From Nitzschia sp. DOCU1 (taxonomy: Eukaryota; Bacillariophyta; Bacillariophyceae; Bacillariales; Bacillariaceae), in assembly GCA_951394045.1 (NCBI GenBank), contig OX595993.1, positions 1,178,001-1,242,000 of the forward strand: 64,000 nucleotides of DNA, in the 5' to 3' direction. The notes below the pieces were generated by a model. That model was not told where the DNA came from. It saw nothing but the letters and a program-made list of their open reading frames with translations, and did no database searches. Below are positions 1 through 10,406 of the stretch, one piece after another; the first letter of the stretch is position 1; every line of letters begins with the position of its first letter. A program made the position numbers and the translations under genes.

Positions 1-1395
1 AAGGAGTCATGACGAAGAACACCCACCCGCAGACCCAGCAAACAGCACAGAATTGGACCAAAAGAAGGTTGGCATCGCCGGAACCTCGTCCCCAAGAATA
101 GAACCATCCCGTGTGCTGGGTGTTGTACCCGGCAGTGGCCATGTGATCCTCTTGGGCGAAGAGACCAACTGCAATCATTCCCCACATACCTGTCCCAAAG
201 TGGACAGGGATAGCATCGACGGCGTCATCAATCTTCAACATAATGAGCAAGCTGGAGAATCCGACGTAAACCCAGCCGGCAACAATGCCGATAATAACAG
301 CGGCCCAAGGAGTGACAACGGAGCATCCAGCAGTGACTGCGACCAGTCCTCCTAGGCAACCGTTCATGGCCATCGTGAGGTCGTATGACGCTTCACCTGT
401 CTTGCGCATTTCAAGGAAGGTATCAGTGAACATGGCAGTTACACATCCAGAGGCCGCAGCCAAGGTAGTGGTGACAGCACAGAGAGCAGAGGTGGCGGCA
501 GAACCAGGGTTGTCAATCATCAGGGCTGATCCGGGATTGAATCCGTACCATCCGAACCAGAGAATAAAGGTTCCCAAAATTTGGAGTGCCACAGAGTGGG
601 CTTGGAAAGCAGCAGGGGTCTCGAGGGGATTTCCGTCTTCATCGTAGAAGCGTCCCTTACGGGGTCCGAGGATGACGGCAGCAACAAGGGCGGTTGCACC
701 ACCGCACATGTGGACAACACCAGAACCGGCGAAGTCGATGACACCGACTCCACGGAATGGTTCGTCAGTGAAAGCGGTCAAGAAACCAGCTGTGCTCCAG
801 ATAGACCGGACGACAACAGGGTAGACGAAACCGGTAAGGAATACAGAGTAGCAAAGGTAGGCTTGCATCTTGCATCGCTCGGCGACAGTACCGGCGACGA
901 TAGTGGCAGCAGTGGCGGCAAAGGCAAACTGGAAGAACCATCCAATGAGCTCAGGACCAGTGGAGAAATCTCGGATGAAGAAGTTGGTGCTTCCAATGAA
1001 ACTTTTTGGTTGGGAGCCGTTGTCGTAGGCAAACGCGTAACCAACAGTCCAGAAACCAAGGGCGCCACCGCAGGCGTCCAACAAGTTTTTAAGCATAATA
1101 TTCTTGACGTTCTTTTGACGAACGGATCCAGCACAGAGCATGGCGAATCCAGATTGCATCATGAAGACGAGGGCTCCAGCAAAAAGAAGGAAGAAGACGT
1201 TGAGACCTTCTTGGACACCGGCCATGTTCTGTCGTGTCAAATCAAAATTTCGGCTGTCAGAGGATAATTCGGATTGGACGAAACACATCAAAGAAACAGG
1301 TTACGTACGCTATCAACCATGCAAATGGCGATGGTCTCATTGGCAAGGGGGTCCTCGCACAAGGCGGACATGAAATCTGCGTCGTATTCAACCAT
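1..1395 (-). CDS. Ammonium transporter (AMT/Mep/Rh family), 3' end cut by window edge
   Basis: Membrane transporter for ammonium uptake, probably in the plasma membrane. Exon 1 is 1309-1395 (29 residues, starting MVEYDADF). A 80-bp intron (1229-1308, GTACGT...ACAG) follows. Exon 2 runs from 1228 off the left edge, so about 438 residues of a roughly 500-residue protein are present and the last transmembrane segments and tail are missing. The exon 2 frame has no stop and reads as continuous AMT sequence: a GSVRQKN segment, a WFFQFAFAAT segment, FAGSGVVHMCGG near residue 203 (first pore His), and DAIPVHFGTGMWG near residue 370 (second pore His). The AMT1-type subfamily is inferred. The start is the only nearby ATG in frame with the conserved N terminus. 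It points away from the MRD1-like gene across a 1.3-kb gap. Confidence 0.93.
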
Positions 1396-2713
1396 TGTTT
1401 TATATGCTGAGAGAAAAAAGAAGTAACAGACCTCGCCGGTTAGACATAATTTTCAACACGGGATAAAAGTCAAATGAACTCGCAAGCGTACGTCAATCAG
1501 CTTTGCCCAAGGTGCTGCAGGGATAGCTGTCCGTAGAGGCCAAGGCTGAACGCAACAGCAGAGGCTTTCATTAGGTAATTCGTCATGGTAAACTTACCGA
1601 ATTCGGATGTCAGAAACAGTCCAGATCAGAAATTTATGAGGCAACGGCGAAGGTCGTCGCAATCTTTGCTTCCGCCGAAAAAAGAGTGAGGGTTTGTGTC
1701 GTGATGGTGGCCGACGAGCAAAGTTCCCAAGATATGGTGGGGTCGGTCGACGAACTTCCGTAAAGATGAAAGGAAGCAGTTCCAGGCGTTAAATGAACGT
1801 CCATCAACCCCTACTCTTTCTACAAGAGGTATGCGACTCGTATCATCTGTACGTATTTCTACGTTAATCAAAATTCTGCCGTTCGCACCATGTTTAAAGG
1901 ATACTTATGTCGACGGCGGCCAAGGCGGTAAAAAATATCAGTCACATGTAAAGGCACATGCTAGCAAGGTTTGCACAGCGAATTGCTCTCTCAAATCACG
2001 GTTTGTCCGGTTGTGAACTTCCGATCTAACCGAAGGAACCATCAATTGAAATCTTTGCAGACCGAGATCGTGGGAGACTCAATATGATTCTAACGTCTGC
2101 TTGCGTAAGTGAAATGAATGTCTTCTTAACATTAATGTCTTTTGGCGTAGCAAGAGCCAGACGTAAATCATCCAAACTCTCTGAATAAGGCTCCCGCCAA
2201 TCATCTCTTGCCGGAGCAGGCGCCTCTTGCTTAGTGAGGAGAAGGCCACCTTCGACGAAATTAAATATTCATTGGTCCATAGATAGGTTCACTATTGGAG
2301 GATACGATGACGCCACTATGGCCCCTTGTGAATATGGCATGGTTATTATTGCCCAACAGTTCTGTTGGATTGATGGTCAGACCACGTCATTTCACACGTC
2401 AGTTTACGAGATACACTTTGTGTCATCATCATGTGCCCCACCGCCCCAACATTCCACGTAGTCATAAGTTTGACTAATCCGACTTTACTGACGCGCCCGC
2501 CCGCGCAACGGGGCCAGTGGCCACCCAAAAATCGAGATAGGCGGGGAGCCATTCTTCGAAGGAGCCCAACACCTTTCTGCAGTCCATCACACTCTCATAG
2601 AGGAAAGACAAGCAAAGCATTGGACAACAGCAAGACAAGCTGCACCCATTGGAGATATCAAGCCACATCCTTTTATTTGGCTGGGAAATCGATTTCTTGG
2701 ATCTTTTGTAACC
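1396..2713. other. Intergenic region between divergent genes
   Basis: This 1.3-kb stretch separates the ammonium transporter (leftward) from the RRM protein (rightward), so it should carry both promoters. Only short, unconvincing open frames occur. I see no RNA gene or clear repeat. Confidence 0.6.
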
Positions 2714-5218
2714 ATGGTCGAAGCCTCGAAAACGCGCGTTTGTATCAAGAATCTGCCGCCGACAGCGTCGGAACAGGACGTGAAGGAATTTCTAACGGGA
2801 ACCTCCAAGCAACGCATTGAAATTACCGACTGCAAAGTCCTCAAGAACGCCAAAGGAAAATCTCGAAAGGTTGCATTTGTGGGGTTTCGGCATGAGAGTC
2901 AAGCCAAATATGTAATTGATACTTTTCATCGCGTGTTTATGGGAATGACGCGTCTCTCAGTGGAAGCAGCACTGGCCAAAAAGAACGAAGAAGAGGAACC
3001 GAGGGCTACTGGAAAGGATGAAAAGGATAAAACGAGCGCCAAATCCGAACCAAAGAATACAAAACAGTCTAAGCACAAGGAAGAAATCATGAAACTCGCA
3101 GGCGCTGCTAGCGTAAAGTCTAAATTCTGGGCAAACGACGAAGCAGTTCCGGCCACCCAGGGTGACCCAGAACCAACACAAAAGGAAAGTGAGGAGGAAG
3201 AAGGCAAAAAAGACAGCGACGACGAGAGTGACAGTGATAGCAGTAGTTCCGATGACAGTGGAGCCGAGGAAGAGCAGGAGCCGATTGCAAAGCCAAAGGC
3301 CGGATCGAGTGCACTCTCAGATCTGGATTTCTTACGATCGAAGCAGAAGGCCACGGATAACTTGGAGGAGGAGGTGAATGACGAGTCCTCACCATTGCCT
3401 GATGCACCAAAACAAGCTAGAGAAGAGGACATGCAGACGGATAGCGAGGCCGACGACAATGACGACGACGGCGACGACGACTCGTCTGAGAGTAGCAGTA
3501 GCAGTTCAGAATCGGTACATGACGTCAGCCCTAAACCGCTTGAGACCAAGGCGGTGGTAGAAGAGCCAGCGGAGCCTGAAGACGAAAATGATAATAATCA
3601 AGATGACGATCTGAACAAAGAAGCGACTTCTAATTCACGGATGTTTGTCAGGAATCTGCCTTTCGAAACAACCGAAGAGGAATTGGAAGAATACTTCTCT
3701 GCATATGGCCCGCTGGTGGAGTGCCATATTCCCGTCGACGACCAGAAACGAAATAAAGGCTTTGCTTTTGTGCAATACGCATCTGCCAATGATGCCCTCG
3801 AAGCTAGGAAACAATTGGATAAAGTCGACTTTCAGGGACGCCTATTGCACATATTGCCTGCCAAGCCAGCCCCCAACACGAATGCGTCTGGCGGCGAGGG
3901 GAAGCTGACGTGGAAACAAAGCCGAGAACAAGCACGGAAGGAGCAAGATACCAAGGCTGGAGGTGACGGAACAAAAGGATGGTCAGCAAGTTTCGTTCGG
4001 GGCGATGCCGTCGTTGATAACTTGGCGGATCGCCTGGGGCTTCGAAAGGCTGACTTTTTGGCTGTAAAGGATAAACTATCGTCTGGCGACGCGGCGGTTC
4101 GTTTGGCGCTCGGAGAAACTCAAATAATTGAAGAAAATCGCGAATATTTCCGACAAAATGGCATTGATATGGAAGCATTGGTGTCCGCCACTGGGAATGA
4201 GACGACTGCAAAACGAAGCAAGTCTTCCTTTCTCGTCAAAAACTTGCCCTATGACACCCGGGTGGAGGAGCTCAACAAACTTTTTCAAATGGGAGATGAG
4301 ACAGTCAAAATTTTGCTTCCGCCATCTCGAACCATTGCATTAGTTGAATATGGTCATCCATCGGATGCGAAGAGGGCATTTCGCAAGCTTGCTTACCGAC
4401 GATTCAAGCACGTACCTATCTACTTGGAATGGGCGCCTCTGGCAGCCAGGAAGGAAGGGTCCACGACAGACGATAACGTTACGACGACGAACACTCAAGT
4501 AATCAAAGAACCCATGTCAGAGACCATCGAAGATTTTGAAGCCGATTACGACGAAGGCGTTTCAACAATCTACGTCAAGAATCTAAACTTTGCTACTTCC
4601 GAAGAAACGTTGCGCCAGGTCTTTGAAAAGAATGTTGGTCCCGTTCTATCTGTGCGTATTCCACAAAAAGTGGCTCCTTCCAAGAGTGGAGAAGAATCGC
4701 AGTTGATGTCCATGGGTTATGGATTTGTCGAGCTCGAGTCGGAGTCAGCCGTCAAAAAGGCCATTCAAGTCCTGCAAGGCAAGCTGGTCGAAGGCCATGC
4801 CTGGGAGGTTACCATTTCCAACAAGAAAGGAGGAGCCACTGGACAAAAGTCCAAATCGCTACTAGCGTCGGGCAAAAATCCAACCAAACTCATTGTCCGC
4901 AATGTTCCATTCCAGGCCACCCGCACAGAGCTTTTAAAATTGTTTGGTACCTTTGGCCAGCTTCGCAAAGTTCGACTTCCCAAAAAGTTTGATGGTTCCC
5001 ATCGTGGTTTCGCCTTTGTAGAGTTTCTAACAGGCAAGGAAGCTGCTGCGGCGATGAGTTCTTTGTCTCGTACGCATCTTTACGGTAGACACTTGGTCTT
5101 GGAATGGGCTACCGACGACGACCAAGACCTTGGACGGCTGAGAGAAAAGGCCCAGAGAGACACGGAAGCTACTGCTGCTGCGGCAGTGCCGGCGAACAAG
5201 AAAATGAAATTCACATAG
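2714..5218 (+). CDS. MRD1: Multiple-RRM ribosome biogenesis protein, Mrd1/RBM19 type
   Basis: Single-exon protein of 834 residues. It has five RNA-recognition motifs, at about residues 6-80, 308-385, 504-575, 616-700 and 724-800. RNP2-type strands are clear (VCIKNLP, MFVRNLPF, FLVKNLPY, IYVKNLNF, LIVRNVPF), as are RNP1-type strands (KGFAFVQY, GYGFVELE, RGFAFVEF). A long acidic Ser/Asp/Glu-rich linker lies at about residues 150-305. Number, spacing and length match yeast Mrd1 (five RRMs) and metazoan RBM19. Those are nucleolar proteins that bind pre-rRNA and are needed for processing at the A0-A2 sites and 18S maturation. RRM3 has a weak RNP1 (TIALVEYG), as is common in the family. The start ATG at 2714 directly precedes RRM1. 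Assignment to Mrd1 rests on domain architecture only. Confidence 0.92.
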   Translation: MVEASKTRVCIKNLPPTASEQDVKEFLTGTSKQRIEITDCKVLKNAKGKSRKVAFVGFRHESQAKYVIDTFHRVFMGMTRLSVEAALAKKNEEEEPRATGKDEKDKTSAKSEPKNTKQSKHKEEIMKLAGAASVKSKFWANDEAVPATQGDPEPTQKESEEEEGKKDSDDESDSDSSSSDDSGAEEEQEPIAKPKAGSSALSDLDFLRSKQKATDNLEEEVNDESSPLPDAPKQAREEDMQTDSEADDNDDDGDDDSSESSSSSSESVHDVSPKPLETKAVVEEPAEPEDENDNNQDDDLNKEATSNSRMFVRNLPFETTEEELEEYFSAYGPLVECHIPVDDQKRNKGFAFVQYASANDALEARKQLDKVDFQGRLLHILPAKPAPNTNASGGEGKLTWKQSREQARKEQDTKAGGDGTKGWSASFVRGDAVVDNLADRLGLRKADFLAVKDKLSSGDAAVRLALGETQIIEENREYFRQNGIDMEALVSATGNETTAKRSKSSFLVKNLPYDTRVEELNKLFQMGDETVKILLPPSRTIALVEYGHPSDAKRAFRKLAYRRFKHVPIYLEWAPLAARKEGSTTDDNVTTTNTQVIKEPMSETIEDFEADYDEGVSTIYVKNLNFATSEETLRQVFEKNVGPVLSVRIPQKVAPSKSGEESQLMSMGYGFVELESESAVKKAIQVLQGKLVEGHAWEVTISNKKGGATGQKSKSLLASGKNPTKLIVRNVPFQATRTELLKLFGTFGQLRKVRLPKKFDGSHRGFAFVEFLTGKEAAAAMSSLSRTHLYGRHLVLEWATDDDQDLGRLREKAQRDTEATAAAAVPANKKMKFT

Positions 5219-5595
5219 ACACGTTAAGGCAGCTGCCGTAGTTGTGATATTGTTCTGTCACTTTGAGCTACCATAGTAAAAAGGAAAAACTACGACCACT
5301 ACTTCGATGCAGTTCCTAGCTAGGGACGGAAGAAGCTGGCTTTCCAAAATCGCGAGTGCTAGCCTCAAGCCCAGCGCATAACGGACAGATGGTCTGTCTG
5401 TCGTACCGAAACAGGCACAACTCGGGTGATGCCGAAGAAAAAGCCACCGCATCCGTCACTCCAAGAAAACGACCATGATGATGACGACGCGGAACCTCAG
5501 CAGGATAGGACGGGGCCTACCGTAAAGCTACATACCAGCTAATCGTCGTAACAGTATTCCAGGATTATTGTTGAGTGAATGAATCAACACAATCG
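5219..5595. other. Intergenic spacer
   Basis: About 380 bp between two rightward genes. It must hold the end of the upstream transcript and the promoter of the phosphatase. No specific element is recognised. Confidence 0.5.
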
Positions 5596-6501
5596 ATGAT
5601 CTCAAGACGACTGATCCTTGGACTTTGGCTCGTTGTGGTGCGCTTGACCTTTCTCTCTTCGTGGAATCCGACAACCTTTTTTCCGCACCACTCAAAACCA
5701 TCACTGGAACATCGGCATTCGACAGTCATCAATAACATGACACCAAAATGTGAAACGGAACACGCCTCCATCAACGCACAAGCACTCACTGTGAAAAGAC
5801 TCTTATGCGTCCGCCATGGCATTAGTGTGGCAAATGAATGGATGAGTCGACCGGGCAACACATGGGGAGACCCAAACTTTCGTGACGATGGCAAACCAGA
5901 TACGCCACTTTCGGAGCGGGGGCGACAAAAAACAGAAGAATTCTTGAAGCGTCAATTGAAACAAACAACACTCCTTCAAGTTTTGGACGACGTTGAGCTA
6001 GTTCTGATTTCACCTCTGACGCGATGCCTCGAGACGTTTCATTATGGTGTCGAACCGATTTTAGTGGAACGATTGCGGCACAAAGCAAAGAATATTCCGA
6101 TTCTAGCCTTGCCTCTGTTGCGAGAACGAGTGTATACAACGTCCGATACGGGTCGACCAGCCTCGGTTCTTGCCAAGGAGTTTCCAGCGGTAGACTTTTC
6201 CGAATGTCCCGCCGATGATAGCTGGTGGTACACGGGAGATAGTGGTGAAGAAGAATGGCGACCCCACGGCCAAAATCAATGGTACGGAGTACCGGGCGAG
6301 CCTGAAGATGGTTTTGAAGCCCGCATGAAGGAATTGGACGAATGGATCGGCAATCGACCCGAGAAAACTATTTTGATGGTGACTCACTGGGGCGTTCTTC
6401 GGCATTTGACCAATGGAACCCAGTTTCTCAATGCGGAAGCCAAGATTCTAGAGCATAGCTTTTGTCCCGTCCAGCGAAAATCGGTTGTGGCGCATTTATA
6501 A
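5596..6501 (+). CDS. Histidine phosphatase superfamily (phosphoglycerate mutase-like) protein with N-terminal signal/anchor
   Basis: Predicted 301 residues from the ATG at 5596; the frame opens 21 bases earlier but only with a GTG. The first 25 or so residues are hydrophobic after two arginines (RRLILGLWLVVV), which suggests a signal peptide or anchor. The catalytic RHG motif (VRHGISVANE) places the phospho-acceptor His at about residue 74. The partner His is in MVTHWGVLRHL near the C terminus, and the SPLTRCLET segment supplies the usual second conserved Arg. This is branch 1 of the histidine phosphatase superfamily. Substrate is unknown, since family members act on phosphosugars, phosphoproteins or nucleotides. 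The HWG motif and the total length resemble plant and fungal PGAM-like phosphatases more than glycolytic phosphoglycerate mutase. Confidence 0.85.
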   Translation: MISRRLILGLWLVVVRLTFLSSWNPTTFFPHHSKPSLEHRHSTVINNMTPKCETEHASINAQALTVKRLLCVRHGISVANEWMSRPGNTWGDPNFRDDGKPDTPLSERGRQKTEEFLKRQLKQTTLLQVLDDVELVLISPLTRCLETFHYGVEPILVERLRHKAKNIPILALPLLRERVYTTSDTGRPASVLAKEFPAVDFSECPADDSWWYTGDSGEEEWRPHGQNQWYGVPGEPEDGFEARMKELDEWIGNRPEKTILMVTHWGVLRHLTNGTQFLNAEAKILEHSFCPVQRKSVVAHL

Positions 6502-6660
6502 CGTAAAGCACCTTTCGATTTCTAAAAGCCAATGCGTCGAGACTACCTACTAGAAGAGAGTTTTAATTATTCACCTAGATAAAGATTGGTTGCTATCCAC
6601 AAAGTATTAGAGACAGAATTAATAGTACAGTAATATTCAAGATTTCAGATTTGAAGAACT

Positions 6661-7843
6661 CTAAGAATTGGCTTGCGAAAGACTGGCGGAATAGGCCTCC
6701 TTGTTGATTTTGCGGTGCGGCAAGTCGCATTCTTCCACTTGGTAGGCCTCACACAAATCACGCCAGTCTTGCATGGTAAGAGACAAGATCCCTTGTTTGG
6801 CCTTGCTGTGAGACGCAGTGTCCTTGACATATTTGAGCGTCAAACCAGGCTTGGTGTCCAGCCCTTCCATCTGAAGGCCCTTTTCACGGACGGCAATGCT
6901 GGCCGTGCCCTTCTTGATGAGAAAGGAGTAGTGAAAGATATTTTCGACAGTCTGCGTAAAGGACTCAGGATTGAACAAGAACTGAAAGGCGTCAATTTCC
7001 ACACCAAAGCGCTTGGCCTTCTTCATGACTTCCTTGGGGACATCATCGCCATAGACCTTTTGGAGTTTTGCCTTCATATCGGTGTGACGAGCGTTGACCT
7101 TCTTTTGAAGGACCTTGGACATGTCCTTCATGCTCTTTTCAATAGCCGAAAGTTTGTTGTCGTCCCGTTCGGTATGTCCCTTGACGTCTTCGGGTCGTTG
7201 CTCTTCGGCCTCTTCGTCTTCCTCCACACGGCGACGGACGGCTGCCCTGCGCTGCACCGGGGGCTGACCGTGCATCAATGGACCATTCAAGAAACAAACG
7301 TCGGAAGGTAAAGCATTGAAACATGCTCCGGCGGCTTCTCCCAGAATGCTCCAGTCAAACTGTGCTTCACTTCCACCACCCGTTTCCATGCGGACCCGTT
7401 CTTTGAGCTTGTGAACCAGACGATCGGCGTCATATCGGGGAACCTGGGAATCAACATAACAAGAGAATCATCACATGTCAGAGAGTGGAATGCATTGCTT
7501 CTCTAAACAAATCATCATCACCATACTTCAAACGTACCTGAATCAGTCGATCGACCTTTTGAGAAGCCTTGTTGGCAATCGCAATCATGTTCTCTCCATC
7601 CAAGACGGCTTCTCGCGTGTACCGAACTCTCTTGTAAATCTCATTGTTTCGGTCTCGAGCCTCCTCCACCTCCATATTCGTCTCTTCGAGTTCTTTATTG
7701 AGCTGACGTTGTTTCTTTCGAATCTGTCGTCGCTCTTCTTCCGTCAAGCCGGACTCTTCAAGGACGGGAAGGTCTTCGTCCTTGTCCACGGCCACCTCTT
7801 CATGATCATCATCATTGTCGTCTTGGATCTGTCGTCGCGGCAT
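6661..7843 (-). CDS. NSE4: Nse4-type kleisin subunit of the SMC5-SMC6 complex
   Basis: Two exons, 7538-7843 and 6661-7443, are joined across a 94-bp intron (7444-7537, GTACGT...CCCAG). They give 362 residues. The N-terminal third is a charged coiled coil with acidic start (DDNDDDHEE). The middle holds the conserved FDWSILGEAAGACF segment typical of the Nse4 N-terminal region. The C-terminal winged-helix region contains FNPESFTQTVENIFHYSFLI and a downstream LTLKYV segment, the best-conserved part of Nse4/EID proteins. Nse4 bridges the SMC5 and SMC6 heads and works with Nse1 and Nse3 in DNA repair and replication-fork stability. It is oriented divergently from the cupin-like gene across a 690-bp gap. 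Confidence 0.9.
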
Positions 7844-8534
7844 GGTAATAATGATTCACAATACGAATTCTGCTTTCACAATGAACCTAACAATAGAGTC
7901 GTTTGAAAACACAAGGCTTCCAATGTCTGCGTCTAGAAGAGAGGCCACAAGAAGGGATATAGAATGACAAGGATTGCTTTTTGTGGGGGGGGGGTCTCGG
8001 CATGAGATTTTTCTTTGCTTGCTTGCCTCGTGTTTGGCAGCACAGTCAGTATCATACAGTGGGTGTGCGCCCAATGCAGCATTTCGTAGATCCTCGTACA
8101 AATTGAGAGTGCTACAGCGTTTCGTACAACTTTTACGGCAGTCTACGTGAGACCATCTCCTGGCGCGGCACGGCCGGCGTGCAACGAGCCAGCCGAGTGC
8201 TAAGAATGAATGATTCAAATGATTCAAACTGAGCACGCCTGGTTTCGTACGTACGTTGAAGAAGACCAAACTGATCCTCCCTCCAATCGAATGATCCCGC
8301 GTGTCAAAATGATTCTCCACGGCTCATTTTCGACGATGGCGCCGTCGTGATAGTTGAGAGAGAGTCTCGTCCTCCTCTGCTTATACCACTTTGATATCCA
8401 AAGAGATATTCGCTGAAGTGGGCGTTTGTGGCGCCATTTGTCTTGTCGATCCATTCGTTGTTGTGTTCCTTTGCTATTAGCTAGCTAGAGAATCGACGCA
8501 CGATTCTCAACGGTATCTCTTCCACTCAACGATC
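7844..8534. other. Intergenic region between divergent NSE4-like and cupin-like genes
   Basis: A 690-bp shared upstream region. It contains a run of ten G near 7985. The 154-codon open frame on the minus strand has no family features and I do not consider it a gene. Confidence 0.5.
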
Positions 8535-9737
8535 ATGAGATTCAACACGATGCGGCGGCGGCTTGCCGTTGCGTTGTGGTGCTTGTTGGCCCTGACGACA
8601 TCAGCGCAGGAAGTTGAAAACGAGGCATCGCCATCGACGACGAATGAGAAAGAGAAGCGGCTATGGGGATCCAAAAATACCCCAGACCCCGTGGCCGGCG
8701 AGCAACAGCAGGCATCTAGCACAGCCTCGACGGATGACGCAGCATCATTTGCGGAAGCTAAGGACGAGCATGGGCATGCCATCCCCTTTGTCTTCAAGGC
8801 GTCAGGAGGAACTGGTACCCCATCATCATCCTCTCATCCAACTCATGGCCACAACAAATTGCACTACGAGCCTCCCCAGGGCTTTCAGATTACTTCTAGG
8901 GTCTATACTGATCCCACAGATAAACTGGCACATTTTGACAATGATTCAGCAATGGTGTTTCCGTACTGGGAGTGTGGCGTGTCAGGGTCAACGACAGTAC
9001 CTATTCCTTTGCAGCATGCCACCGTTCGACATTTGCTGGGAGGATCGCAACCCAACCAATACTCTGGCGGCGAGTTTGGACCTTACCCACAACTTGTTGT
9101 GGCTTTAACTTCGTTGGATATTGTATTGAATTCCGGTCAAGTCCAGACATTTCACCCAGGCGACGTTATCTTGTTAGAAGATGTGGTCAGCGGTGGCCAC
9201 AAGCTTCGGGGTCACGATAAACAGGACATGACGGTCATGATTTTGACCCTGACGCAACACTACCATCAAGTTGGAAAGGACAAGACGAGTCTGACTAGCA
9301 TTTTGAACAAGGACAGTCTCTGGAAGATAAGCCCATGTCCCAATGGTTTGGAATTTTCTCGTGTCGACGTTGAGCCTGTCGGTATGGGCAACAAAATCGG
9401 CCGACTATTGCGAAAGTTGCAGCCGCGATCGATACGGCGTTACCTATTGACAGTAGTTGGCCTTTCCCTGTCTACGGTATTGGGGGATTTCATGGGCAAG
9501 GTAGCTCCTTTGTGGCTGGCGGTAGTGTTTGGTGGCGGCTGCTTTGTTACGGGTGGCACTTTGGCTTTTGTCAAGGTTGGCGACAAGGCGCTAGACGAGT
9601 TGGAAATGTGGCAAGAACGACGCCAGTTACGGCTACAAGGGCCAGAAGAAACGCAAGAGGAGAGTGCGCCGTCATTTGAATCCATGGGTGAAGCCGAAGA
9701 GCGATGGCAAGATGGCGTTGCGGGATCGTACTCTTGA
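8535..9737 (+). CDS. Secretory-pathway membrane protein with cupin-like domain
   Basis: Single-exon protein of 400 residues. An N-terminal signal peptide is evident (two Arg pairs followed by LAVALWCLLALTTSA). Residues about 110-240 look like a single cupin fold: a strand-rich region with QLVVALTSLDIVLNSGQ, then FHPGDVILLEDVVSGGH. The latter resembles the PGDVLLLED...GH segment of small bacterial and eukaryotic cupin proteins. Two or three hydrophobic segments follow at about residues 305-350 (LTVVGLSLSTVLG; APLWLAVVFGGGCF). The C-terminal tail is charged. Function is unknown. The cupin call is an inference from one motif, and metal-binding His residues are sparse, so it may be a non-catalytic member. 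Confidence 0.72.
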   Translation: MRFNTMRRRLAVALWCLLALTTSAQEVENEASPSTTNEKEKRLWGSKNTPDPVAGEQQQASSTASTDDAASFAEAKDEHGHAIPFVFKASGGTGTPSSSSHPTHGHNKLHYEPPQGFQITSRVYTDPTDKLAHFDNDSAMVFPYWECGVSGSTTVPIPLQHATVRHLLGGSQPNQYSGGEFGPYPQLVVALTSLDIVLNSGQVQTFHPGDVILLEDVVSGGHKLRGHDKQDMTVMILTLTQHYHQVGKDKTSLTSILNKDSLWKISPCPNGLEFSRVDVEPVGMGNKIGRLLRKLQPRSIRRYLLTVVGLSLSTVLGDFMGKVAPLWLAVVFGGGCFVTGGTLAFVKVGDKALDELEMWQERRQLRLQGPEETQEESAPSFESMGEAEERWQDGVAGSYS

Positions 9738-10406
9738 CAGTAAATGTAGAAAATAAAAAAATTATGCTGGTCGACTTTCTGTCTTTGCATCGAGTTTCCC
9801 GAGTCAACTGGTGCGTCAAACTGTTAAGGAGATAACTCCGGCCCTCGGGTGCCAGCCGCTGCAGTAGCACCTCGTTGCACGTCCCTCACAAGAGGGCCAC
9901 GTTTGATTCCTTTCAATTCAAGCGACAGCCATAGGTCGGCGCATGCCTACGCGAAAAATGACATGTGTGACTTGAAAGCTACCTCGACCGTCCGAGAGCG
10001 CCGGATCTACTGTAGAATTGTTGTACCAGGTACGTAGACAGAATACGATAGATCCCAGAGCAGCGGTGGGAGGGCCGATGCCGGAGCCACGGGCCCGAAA
10101 GCAGTCGACTGCGGATTCGTCTAGGCAAGTCCGTTATTAGCGAGACGATATTCGTACTACTTGCGGAGTACGCTGGATCTGCAACGACTGCTACTAGTAG
10201 AGGCATACAAGAAATCGGATAGTAGAGAGTGGCGCCTCTCACTGTACTGTGATCTCATGGTTATCATTCGGCCAAGCAAGAAAAAATTGGTCAATTTTGA
10301 TGATTGTTCAGTTGTGGTGGTTACTCTTCACCAACAAGGAAGGCAGGATACAATCAGCTACGTTAACATCACGGCATCCATTCCATGTCCGCAGACAAGC
10401 CGTCTT
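9738..10406. other. Intergenic region between convergent genes
   Basis: About 670 bp between two convergent genes. No gene, RNA or repeat is recognised. It should hold two 3' ends. Confidence 0.5.

Noticed and set aside
53..1267. Several plus-strand open frames of 100-228 codons over the ammonium transporter
   Set aside because: They are antisense to a clear AMT coding frame and have no family features.
2926..3549. 207-codon Ser-rich minus-strand frame
   Set aside because: It is the antisense of the Asp/Glu/Ser-rich linker of the RRM protein; the acidic codons read as Ser-rich on the other strand.
7856..8320. 154-codon minus-strand frame upstream of NSE4
   Set aside because: No motif, lies in the shared promoter region, and composition is unlike neighbouring genes.
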